This document shows, piece after piece, positions 41,583 to 49,078 of a DNA stretch of 64,000 nt. The stretch is taken from the NCBI GenBank assembly GCA_050305635.1, contig JBNLFS010000146.1, positions 1-64,000 on the forward strand. The letters run 5' to 3'. Position numbers and translations under genes: made by a program. The notes below the pieces were generated by a model. That model was not told the origin of the DNA. It did no database searches and was given only the letters and a program-made list of their open reading frames with translations. The stretch is from Thiodiazotropha sp050305635 (lineage in GTDB: Bacteria > Pseudomonadota > Gammaproteobacteria > Chromatiales > Chromatiaceae). Within the stretch, counting starts at the first letter, position 1; each line of letters starts with the position of its first letter.

Positions 41583-42794
41583 ATGAATCAAGTTATTACA
41601 AACGTGTTGGGTTATAAGGCAAATGCAGTGGCCAACAATGCGACCGAAGTTGACCGGCAAACCCGGGGGCGGTTGCTTTACCGCAGGGCAAGTCTGAGTA
41701 CCGATCGTGAACGGTTAGTCAAAGAGGAGTTCAGCGGCTGTTGTTCAGATGAAAGGGAACAGATTGCGAATGATTTCATCAAAGAGGCGAAACGTGAAGG
41801 ACTCAATCAGTTAGCCGAGCAGCCTGACGGTCAACACGCCCTAGCGGAGGTGTATCGCCATGCCGGCTCTGAATGTGCCGAGTTTATGCAATGTGTACAC
41901 AGAGAGCAAGGCAATACAGCCGTGAATTATACACGTGGTCCCGGACTTGCGATCTCCGATGATATTCCTGGTGAAATTCCTGGTATTCTTACCCCAGGCA
42001 TCTGGGAAGATTATGATTTTCCATATGATCTTGTTGATCCGGCACCCGAATCTGAGGATATCTATGGCGGTAGGGATTGGGTGTTGGGTGAGAACTCTCA
42101 GTTGTACGTTAACGGCATTAGCTATAATGATGTACGTCAGGGTTACGTGGGTGATTGTTCAATGATGGCAACCATTGCATCTGTGGCGTCTTTAAATCCA
42201 AATTTCATCCGTGACGCGATCAAGGATAATCACAATAACACCTATACTGTGCGCCTATATGATTCGCACGGCAAGGCAGAATACGTCACGGTCGATGGAG
42301 AATTGTTTCGGAAAACAGATGGAACCCCGGTCTATGCGCATGGCAGCCAAATATATGAAATCTGGCCCGCTATCATAGAGAAGGCCTATGCCAGGTGGGA
42401 GGGTGGTTACGCGAATATAAAAAGCAGAACCGCTACTGATACCATCATGACATTGACAGGCACCAGGGCGCATTACGTTAGCAACCAGATACCTTCCTCG
42501 ATGTTGTATGATGCGATTCGTTCGTCCCTCGCAAGCGGTAGTCCTGTGATTGCATCGAGCTATGATGATTCCTCGCGTCACAATGGCACTGGAATAGTTG
42601 AAGATCATGCATACTCAGTTCTTAGGGTTTATGAAGAGGGTGGTCAGCAATGGATCGTTCTTCGCAATCCCTGGGGCTATCGTGAATATCAAAACAATAA
42701 CTATGAAACCAGAGGAAGCCAGCTCGAAGATGGCGTCTTCCGCATGAAAATAGAAGACTATTGCCGGCATTTTCATAGGACTACAATGGGTTGA
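41583..42794 (+). CDS. Calpain-type (C2) cysteine peptidase
   Basis: This 403-residue bacterial calpain-like protease has the papain-like triad in calpain order: oxyanion Q186 and C192 (QGYVGDCSMMATIASVA), H342 (EDHAYSVLRVY) and N362 (LRNPWGYREY). The N-terminal roughly 160 residues are not recognised and contain a Cys pair (GCC 52-54). There is no Sec signal peptide. Base composition is AT-richer than the core genome, suggesting transfer. Prokaryotic calpain domains occur in secreted or effector-like proteins, but its target, activation and export route are unknown. AAGGAAG lies 5 bp before the ATG. Confidence 0.9.
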   Translation: MNQVITNVLGYKANAVANNATEVDRQTRGRLLYRRASLSTDRERLVKEEFSGCCSDEREQIANDFIKEAKREGLNQLAEQPDGQHALAEVYRHAGSECAEFMQCVHREQGNTAVNYTRGPGLAISDDIPGEIPGILTPGIWEDYDFPYDLVDPAPESEDIYGGRDWVLGENSQLYVNGISYNDVRQGYVGDCSMMATIASVASLNPNFIRDAIKDNHNNTYTVRLYDSHGKAEYVTVDGELFRKTDGTPVYAHGSQIYEIWPAIIEKAYARWEGGYANIKSRTATDTIMTLTGTRAHYVSNQIPSSMLYDAIRSSLASGSPVIASSYDDSSRHNGTGIVEDHAYSVLRVYEEGGQQWIVLRNPWGYREYQNNNYETRGSQLEDGVFRMKIEDYCRHFHRTTMG

Positions 42795-42862
42795 AGTTTC
42801 CTGATTTCTACTCGATGCATATATACCACAGCGCGGTTATAGTCTAAGAGGATCTTTCCTTG

Positions 42863-42883
42863 TTCCCACGCGTTGCGTGGGAA
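42863..42883. repeat. Palindrome TTCCCACGC-GTT-GCGTGGGAA
   Basis: A perfect 9-bp inverted repeat with 3-nt loop lies between the calpain-like gene and the first DUF4377 gene. GCGTGGGAA palindromes are a familiar REP-like dispersed motif of gammaproteobacteria. The rest of the 42795-43141 gap holds nothing recognised. Confidence 0.6.
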
Positions 42884-43141
42884 TGTGATGTAACAGTTAA
42901 ATGTTCATAAGATTTTTCAAGATTCGGTTGTATTGTTGTGATGTATAAGCTACACGCAGCCATACATTAGCAATTTATCTTTTCATCGTTGAGTGCGTTT
43001 TTACTGGCTATACGGGTTGAACTTACAGGTTCAGTGTTTCTCTCAAACGTAATGCTAGGTTTATCTCATGCTCATTCCTCAGCAAGATTGAGTTATGCCT
43101 ATTCAGAAAAATGGAATGTTAATCGATACAGGAAAGTAACG

Positions 43142-43759
43142 ATGTATAAATATCAATATCTCGTGACTGCTTTGTTTTCTGTTTTATTAGTTGGTTGTAA
43201 TTCCAGTAGTAGTCATCAGAGCAATACTGTCACTACTGAAGAAATCCTCTATATCGACCACTATAAAACTCACTGTAGAACAGGTCCTAGCGGATTGTGT
43301 CTGCGAGGAAAGATAGACATTGATGGTGAATGGTATGCAGATATAGATGGGATTCAAGATTTTCACTATGAGTGGGGGCATAGTTACAAAGTACTGGTTA
43401 GGAAAGACAAAGATACGGATCCAGAAACCGTAGGAGGCGGGACAAGCTATTTCCTACTTGAGGTGCTGGAGGATCAAATTGTTGAGCCGAATACGCTCTT
43501 TACACTTGTTGTATATAAACTCGCTTACGCTGGGTTAACAAAGGTTGAAGAGAACCTGTTCTGGTATGGAGATGATAAGTTGGTAACATGTAAGCCTGCT
43601 GATTGTTTTGGAATCGAGGCGTTGCAAGATCAGGATTTAGAAATCCTGATAGAAGTTACATATCAGGAGTCTATTGATGATCCATTGATGATCACTCAGG
43701 TGTTATGCGCTGCTCCCACTGGTTTAATGTTTGAACAAGATTGTCCTGATGAACAGTAG
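43142..43759 (+). CDS. DUF4377-like lipoprotein, full-length copy
   Basis: The 205-residue protein starts MYKYQYLVTALFSVLLVGCNS; the lipobox LVGC shows it is a lipoprotein. It then has LYIDHYKTHCRTGPSGLCLRGK and IQDFHYEWGHSYKVLV, the pattern of DUF4377. The C-terminal half is cysteine-containing and of unknown role. The open frame extends upstream to 42989 without homology; GGAAAG and the ATG at 43142 are preferred. AT-rich composition and a second copy 786 bp downstream point to a recent duplication in the island. Confidence 0.8.
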   Translation: MYKYQYLVTALFSVLLVGCNSSSSHQSNTVTTEEILYIDHYKTHCRTGPSGLCLRGKIDIDGEWYADIDGIQDFHYEWGHSYKVLVRKDKDTDPETVGGGTSYFLLEVLEDQIVEPNTLFTLVVYKLAYAGLTKVEENLFWYGDDKLVTCKPADCFGIEALQDQDLEILIEVTYQESIDDPLMITQVLCAAPTGLMFEQDCPDEQ

Positions 43760-43927
43760 TTAAGTTATTTTCGCGTTCTGTGAAGGAGTGTATGCCAGTA
43801 CCTTGCAGCAACCTTTAGCTTGACGTTATTGTCTGACAGGAGTCGACATTCCTGCGATGAGTGTAGAAACGAGATGTGATTCAGTATATCCAAAGAAACG
43901 GAATTTCAATTGTTACAGGAAGTAACG

Positions 43928-44221
43928 ATGTTTAAATATCAATATCTCGCGATTGCTTTGTTTTCTATTTTATTGATTGGTTGTAACTCCGGTGGTGGCC
44001 AACACACAACTACAGTCATAACAGAAGAAGTTCTCTACATTGATCACTATAAAACCCACTGCACAACTGGCCCTAACGGATTGTGTCTCCGCGGTAAGAC
44101 AGATAAGGATGATGAATGGAATGCAGATATCGATTGGATTAATGATTTCCACTATGAGTGGGGACATAGGTACAAAGTTAAAGTCCGAAAAAAGAAAGTA
44201 TATTCTGAACTCGATGTTTGA
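43928..44221 (+). pseudogene. Truncated second copy of the DUF4377-like lipoprotein
   Basis: The 97-residue frame MFKYQYLAIALFSILLIGCNS is about 70% identical in its first 90 residues to the upstream copy, including its SD region (ACAGGAAGTAACG), and stops after KVRKKKVYSELDV. The C-terminal half, about 110 residues, is missing, so this is a deletion remnant or a shortened, possibly expressed single-domain version. The lipobox LIGC and DUF4377 core remain intact. Confidence 0.75.
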
Positions 44222-44275
44222 CCGTGATTGTCTTCATGATTATTGATTTCATGAGAGGGCAGAGGGGACTCAGCG

Positions 44276-45301
44276 TTAAGATTTATGTCCCTTTAAACCC
44301 TGGGATAGGAACAACTTCCCGTGATCGTCGATCATCACGGCCTCCACGTCGTCTAAGCGGTCGATCAGCGCCATGCCGGCCTCTATGCCCAGGACGAACA
44401 GGCTGGTGGAGAGCGCGTCGGTGCGTGTGGCGTTGGGTCCGATGACGGTTACGCTCTGCATGCCGGAGGCGGAGCGTCCGGTCTTGGGGCTGATGATGTG
44501 GTGATAACGGACACCGTCCGCCTCGAAGTAGCGTTCGTAGTCCCCGGAGGTGGATACAGCGCTGTCCTGCAGGTTGAGGGTGGTGGCGATGGCGTTCTTG
44601 CGCCGGGGCGCCTGAATACCGATCTGCCAGGGACGTCCCTGGTGGTCGCCCAACAGGCGGCTGTCGCCGCCGGCGGTCACCAGGGCGTGTGCTATTCCCC
44701 GGTCCTGCAGCAGGGCGATGGCGCGATCCACCGCGTACCCTTTGGCGATACCCCCCAGGTCGATCTTGACGCCGGGCCGCTCGAAATACACGCTGCTCTG
44801 TTCCCGGTCGAGGATGACATGGTGGTAGTCGATCAGGGGCAATGAGGCTTGAGTGGTTTCCGTACTGGGTTTTTCGCCGGTGCGGTAGTTGTAGAGATGG
44901 CCGACCGAGGCGAAGGTGATATCGAAGGCGCCATCGGTCAGCTCTGAATAGTCTTGTGAGCGTTCGAGCAGTTCAAAGAATTCACCGGATATGGGAACCG
45001 GCGCCTCTGCGGCCATCCGGTTGACCAGGGAGAGTTCGCTGTGCTCTTTGTAGGGACTGAGCTTTTCATCCAATCGGCGGAACTCGTCAAACACCTCCTG
45101 TATCGCCTGAGCGCCTTCATCCTCCCGCTCATGCCATAACTCGACCGACACCCGAGTGCCCATGATCGCGGCGTTTTCGTGCAGCCACTCCGCGCAGAGT
45201 TCGGGGGGAAGAAGGATGAGTGCGACCAGGAGCGTCAGAAAGAAACGGATGTTCCTGAGGCGCTTCGGTTGTCGGATCACGAGGCTTGTAACAATGGACA
45301 T
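44276..45301 (-). CDS. apbE: FAD:protein FMN transferase ApbE
   Basis: ApbE covalently attaches FMN from FAD to Ser/Thr of periplasmic flavoproteins such as Nqr/Rnf subunits. The 341-residue form starting MSIVTSLVIRQPKR at 45301 has an N-terminal signal/anchor (IRFFLTLLVALILLPPELCA). Conserved segments are MGTRVSVELW, DLGGIAKGYAVDRA, GGDSRLLGD, HHIISPKTGR and TDALSTSLFVLG. The open frame runs 41 codons further but is not homologous. No obvious target flavoprotein lies beside it. It follows the AT-rich island and is co-directional with the Agl/Glt-like operon. Confidence 0.95.
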   Translation of the reverse strand: MSIVTSLVIRQPKRLRNIRFFLTLLVALILLPPELCAEWLHENAAIMGTRVSVELWHEREDEGAQAIQEVFDEFRRLDEKLSPYKEHSELSLVNRMAAEAPVPISGEFFELLERSQDYSELTDGAFDITFASVGHLYNYRTGEKPSTETTQASLPLIDYHHVILDREQSSVYFERPGVKIDLGGIAKGYAVDRAIALLQDRGIAHALVTAGGDSRLLGDHQGRPWQIGIQAPRRKNAIATTLNLQDSAVSTSGDYERYFEADGVRYHHIISPKTGRSASGMQSVTVIGPNATRTDALSTSLFVLGIEAGMALIDRLDDVEAVMIDDHGKLFLSQGLKGHKS

Positions 45302-45461
45302 CTTGGTCTTAGGGCCTGCGGACCTTAACGTTGTTTGTGAATGGTGGTTGATCGCGGGTTGGACGGATCTAGCGAAATTCCGCTTGTTGTCCCGGGGTCT
45401 GACCCGGGACAACGGATGGTTCACTCAGTACCTACGGCAGTATAGGACACGACACTCGTGC

Positions 45462-46445
45462 CTATGAGGGCAGGAAGTCGATCGGGTAGGAGACCACCGC
45501 CTTATCCACATCGCGGCTTGGGAACTTGAACAGCTTGATGCGCGATACCAGCTTTCTCTCCAGTTGAGGATTGTTCAACTCCGAAGAGACGATCTTGCAG
45601 TCGATCACCTTGCCGTCGGCTGAGATGGTCAGCTCCAACACCACTTTGCCTCGCAGGGTAGGGTCTTCGCGCAGGGCGCGATTGTACAGTGCATAGACCG
45701 CGCCCTTGTTCTGATCGAAGACCAGCTGAATCTCCTCCCGGGTACGACCGCCCCGGGACTGGCCCTTGGCGCTGCGGCTGCTTTCGGAAGCCGCCTGACT
45801 GCCCCGGGTGATGTCCTTGCTGGCCATCTGGGTGGTGGAGCGGCTGCTCAGTCCCTGGCTGCCTGTTTCGCGGCTCAGTCCGGCGGTGTTGATGCCGCCA
45901 CTGCCCTGGGAGGCGGAAGCGGTGATGATGGAACGCTGGTTCACCACGCCCTGGGTGCCCTGGTCCGTGATCTTCTGCACTCCGCGCACATTCTTCAGTA
46001 CCGGTTCCTCACGCAGGTCGGCGAGTTGGTCGGAGAATGCCAGCAGTCCGGCACTGGCGGCTTTTTTACGCGCTTCTTCCGCGCTGGGTTTCTTTTCCGC
46101 GACCTGTTTGGGCGGTTCCTTTTTGACCGGCTCCGGCTTCTTTTCCACAACCTCGGGTTTCTTCTCCTCCGGCTTGGGTTTGGGCGGCTCCTCCTTGACC
46201 AGTTTTTTCGGCTCGGGTTTCGGCGGTGGCGGTAGCTGTTTCTGCTCCAGGATCAGCCGGGCCAGGCGGGGCGGGATGGTCTGCTTTTTGAAACGCTCTT
46301 TCTCCGGGAGCTGGATCACGGTGATCAGCAGTGCCAGGACCAGGGCGCTGACCATGGTTATGACGAAAATCACATGAAAGCGCCGCTCTTCGGAGCTGGC
46401 CGTATTCCATGGCAGATTCGATGAATGCCGGTAGGAGACGCTCAC
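45462..46445 (-). CDS. AgmX/PglI-type TonB-like energy transducer
   Basis: This 327-residue inner-membrane protein has one N-terminal transmembrane segment (about 22-44) and a long Pro/Lys/Glu-rich spacer (PPPPKPEPKKL and PPKPKPEEKKPEVVEKK, about 75-125) like TonB. A Ser/Gly/Thr-rich region follows. The C-terminal AgmX/PglI domain contains GAVYALYNRALREDPTLRGKVVLELTI and KLFKFPSRDVDK. It is the last gene of a nine-gene operon, overlapping the ExbD gene by 4 bp. It would transmit ExbB-ExbD proton-motive-force energy into the periplasm. Confidence 0.88.
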   Translation of the reverse strand: MSVSYRHSSNLPWNTASSEERRFHVIFVITMVSALVLALLITVIQLPEKERFKKQTIPPRLARLILEQKQLPPPPKPEPKKLVKEEPPKPKPEEKKPEVVEKKPEPVKKEPPKQVAEKKPSAEEARKKAASAGLLAFSDQLADLREEPVLKNVRGVQKITDQGTQGVVNQRSIITASASQGSGGINTAGLSRETGSQGLSSRSTTQMASKDITRGSQAASESSRSAKGQSRGGRTREEIQLVFDQNKGAVYALYNRALREDPTLRGKVVLELTISADGKVIDCKIVSSELNNPQLERKLVSRIKLFKFPSRDVDKAVVSYPIDFLPS

Positions 46446-46954
46446 AGGGTCTGCCCCCCTTTGGCCGGCTCATTCTTACGCATCACGGCCAGGGACACGT
46501 GGGGGTATTCCGATTCCGCGCAGGTAGCCATGACCCGTTTCAGAAGCGTGTAGGGGAGCGCCTTATCACCCATGATGGTGATGTGACCTTGGAAGGGTTC
46601 CAGGCTGGTGCTCTTGGCCCGTTCAGCATGCAGTTGCAGCTCCTCTTTCAGAGCTGTCAGCACGATACCCTCGGGCAGCGGCCGGGTGAGATCGATGACC
46701 TGATGCCCCTGCACCAGGATCTGACGGTCGTTGACCATCACGGTGAGGGTTTCCTGGGGTTTCAGATCGGCCACGGATTCCGGCAGGGAGAGCGCCTTGG
46801 CGTTGGGCAGCACCTGCACATCGCCGGAATTGACCAGCAGGAAGAACACCAGGATGGTGAAGATATCCATCAGCGAGACCAGATTCAGCACCGCGCCGGC
46901 CTTGTTTCGGCGATGGTGGCGTTCCATGCGCTTGGCACGTCGCGACATTTTCAT
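46442..46954 (-). CDS. ExbD/TolR-family proton-channel subunit, copy 2
   Basis: This 170-residue bitopic inner-membrane protein starts MKMSRRAKRMERHHRRNKAGAVLNLVSLMDIFTILVFFLL, with the TM aspartate in LVSLMDIF and a periplasmic TolR-like domain. With ExbB it makes a proton channel. It overlaps both flanking genes by 4 bp. Two different ExbD subunits with one ExbB match the AglR-AglQ-AglS type arrangement. Confidence 0.92.
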   Translation of the reverse strand: MKMSRRAKRMERHHRRNKAGAVLNLVSLMDIFTILVFFLLVNSGDVQVLPNAKALSLPESVADLKPQETLTVMVNDRQILVQGHQVIDLTRPLPEGIVLTALKEELQLHAERAKSTSLEPFQGHITIMGDKALPYTLLKRVMATCAESEYPHVSLAVMRKNEPAKGGQTL

Positions 46955-47469
46955 GAGGCGTTACCCTGTTCCAGAGATTGGGCCGCGACGGGAGGCGCGT
47001 CGCCGAGTGAAATTTCCGGGAAAAGCTCGTACTGGGTGACGCTGCCCGCCTCCACACGTTCGGTCATGCGCACCGCATCCATGACCTGCACCATCGTGTC
47101 GTAGGGGGTGTCAGGCTCAGAAAGGATGAACACACTGCGCTTGTCCTGAAAACGCACCTTGACCTTGACCAGCAGGTCGTTGAGGGCCTTGTAGTCATAG
47201 CCTTGCGGGGTGTTCGGTATGCTGCGGATCAGACCGCCCTGGCGGTCCGCTACATCCAGGCTCTGCTTGCGGATGATGACTTCGAGCTGCAGCTCCTTGA
47301 TCGCGTCGAGTGTGCCCGCGCCTGCCGGCGGCAGGTACAGTTCAATGATCGAGAAACGGGAGAAGGCCGCCGTGATCAGCAGAAAAGGTATCAGGATCAC
47401 CATCAGATTGAGGAAGGCGGTGATGTTGAGCTCCACCTCCCGATGATGGCGTCGAAAGCGGCTGCTCAT
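46951..47469 (-). CDS. ExbD/TolR-family proton-channel subunit, copy 1
   Basis: This 172-residue ExbD-type protein (RFRRHHREVELNITAFLNLMVILIPFLL) has a TM segment and a periplasmic domain with the ELQLEVIIRKQSLDVADRQ strand. Unlike copy 2, the usual membrane aspartate is replaced: the helix reads ITAFLNLMVILIP, with N17 where ExbD has Asp. This resembles a structurally supporting ExbD copy rather than the proton carrier. It overlaps the ExbB and second ExbD genes by 4 bp. Confidence 0.88.
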   Translation of the reverse strand: MSSRFRRHHREVELNITAFLNLMVILIPFLLITAAFSRFSIIELYLPPAGAGTLDAIKELQLEVIIRKQSLDVADRQGGLIRSIPNTPQGYDYKALNDLLVKVKVRFQDKRSVFILSEPDTPYDTMVQVMDAVRMTERVEAGSVTQYELFPEISLGDAPPVAAQSLEQGNAS

Positions 47470-48119
47470 GCATTACTCCGTGCGGAATAGGCCTTTTCGT
47501 TGAAAATGTTGAGGAACTTAACCGAGGCCATCTCCAGGCTGTCGACGATGGCGGTGGTCTTGCTTTGCAGCAGGGCGTAGATCAGCAGCAGGGGGATCGC
47601 GGTCATCAGGCCGAAGGCGGTGGTGTTCATGGCCACGGAGATACTCGCGGAGAGCATGTCGGCCTTGACCGCGGGGTCGGCATTGGAGACCGCGGTGAAG
47701 GCGTTGATCAGGCCGATGATGGTGCCCAGCAGACCGAGCAGGGTGGCGATGTTGGCCAGGGTGCTGAGGTAGTGGGTGCGCTTCTCCATCCGCGGTATCG
47801 CCTCCATCAGACCCTCTTCCATGGCCACTTCCACATCGTCCCGCCGACGCGCGGTGCGGGCGCGGGCCAGGCCGTAGGTGAGCATGGTGCCGATGGCGGT
47901 CTTGGATTTGTTGGCGGTTTCCATGGCGGATTTGAAATCGCCGTCGTTCAGGTAGGGGAGCACCTTCTTCCAGGTCCGCATGTTGCTTCCGGTGGCGACT
48001 GTGAGATAGATCCAGCGCTCGATGGCGATCGCCAGACCACCGGCGAAGATCACCAGAATGGGATACATGAAGATTCCGCCTTCCTGAAAAAAGCGGATGA
48101 TGGTGTCGATGAGCGCCAT
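47466..48119 (-). CDS. ExbB/TolQ/MotA-family proton channel protein
   Basis: The 217-residue protein has three membrane segments (about 15-35, 120-140, 160-180) and the conserved ExbB core GLLGTIIGLINAFTAV and AFGLMTAIPLLLIYALL. It forms the pentameric channel with the two ExbD proteins. It overlaps the ExbD gene by 4 bp and is preceded by a 67-bp gap from the small exported protein gene. Confidence 0.93.
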   Translation of the reverse strand: MALIDTIIRFFQEGGIFMYPILVIFAGGLAIAIERWIYLTVATGSNMRTWKKVLPYLNDGDFKSAMETANKSKTAIGTMLTYGLARARTARRRDDVEVAMEEGLMEAIPRMEKRTHYLSTLANIATLLGLLGTIIGLINAFTAVSNADPAVKADMLSASISVAMNTTAFGLMTAIPLLLIYALLQSKTTAIVDSLEMASVKFLNIFNEKAYSARSNA

Positions 48120-48186
48120 AGGGTTCTCCGTAATTACGCGACTGGATTTAAACAGGGTTAGTTAGGGACATAGATTGGCAAATTCT

Positions 48187-48474
48187 TTACGGGTTTTCCC
48201 CATACTTGTGATACCAATCGATCTGTCTGCGAAATACATCACGGTCTAAGGGTGAAAGTAATTCCTGTTGCCGGCCGATCTCTGGCGGCATCATGGAGGT
48301 GAGACGTTTTGCCGATCGCCAGGGCACCACGTAGAGCACGTTGGGTGACTCCTTGTTGCCGAAGATGGCGGTGCCTTCCAGATCGAGCCGCTGTTCCGCC
48401 CCGACGTTCTGGGTGGATACGGCCAGGGCGACCAGCAGCACGGGCAGTGATAATGTGGGCGTATTCAGTTTCAT
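48187..48474 (-). CDS. Small exported hypothetical protein
   Basis: This 95-residue protein has a signal peptide (about 1-26, cleavage near VGA-E), then LDLEGTAIFGNKESPNVLYVVPWRSA. No known domain is recognised. It lies between the TPR lipoprotein gene (10-bp gap) and exbB in the same operon, so it is probably an envelope component of that machine. Confidence 0.75.
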   Translation of the reverse strand: MKLNTPTLSLPVLLVALAVSTQNVGAEQRLDLEGTAIFGNKESPNVLYVVPWRSAKRLTSMMPPEIGRQQELLSPLDRDVFRRQIDWYHKYGENP

Positions 48475-48484
48475 CGTGGGGGCC

Positions 48485-49078
48485 TCAAGGATGGGTGCCG
48501 GTGCGTCGTTTCAGATCGGCGATCCAGCCATCGATCTGCGCATCCGTGCCGCCGTTCAGGGTTTGACAGCGCTGGTAATGATTCAAAGCATCGGCGGGCT
48601 TGCCCAGGTAGAGGTCATAGAGGATGCCGAGGTTGCGGTGTGCCTGAGCATAGGCCGGGTCGACGGTCAGGGCTCGGGTGTAGGCCTGCTCGGCTTCGCT
48701 GAAACGGCCCTGCATACGCTGCGCAACACCCAGTTGATTCAGTGTCCGGGGGTTGTTCGGGTCCAGCGCCAGCGCCTTTTCCAGGATGTTTTGCGCGGTC
48801 TCGGGATGGGACTCGCTCAACTCCAGACCGGCCAGCACCCGATAGGCTTCCGGGCGCTTTGGATTGGCATCGATCACGGCCTGCAATTGAGTCCGTGCCT
48901 GCTCGACCTTATTGGCCTGGTAGAGCTTTTCTGCGGCCGTGATGTCACCCGCCAGGGGCGAGGAGCGCGCGGCTTTGGCGGGCTCGGCGGATCGCTCCGC
49001 TTGGGGCGCAAGGCCGCTGCACGCGCTCATCAGCAGGGCCAGCCCGATTCCGCCCAGGCGTGGATTAACGTAACGCAT
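48485..49078 (-). CDS. TPR lipoprotein
   Basis: From MRYVNPRLGGIGLALLMSACSG (start 49078) this is a 197-residue lipoprotein with lipobox MSAC and about four tetratricopeptide repeats (AEKLYQANKVEQARTQLQAVIDANPKRPEAYRVLAGLEL and so on). It overlaps the preceding large TPR gene by 14 bp. TPR lipoproteins in this neighbourhood resemble AglT/GltE of Myxococcus in architecture. Confidence 0.85.
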   Translation of the reverse strand: MRYVNPRLGGIGLALLMSACSGLAPQAERSAEPAKAARSSPLAGDITAAEKLYQANKVEQARTQLQAVIDANPKRPEAYRVLAGLELSESHPETAQNILEKALALDPNNPRTLNQLGVAQRMQGRFSEAEQAYTRALTVDPAYAQAHRNLGILYDLYLGKPADALNHYQRCQTLNGGTDAQIDGWIADLKRRTGTHP

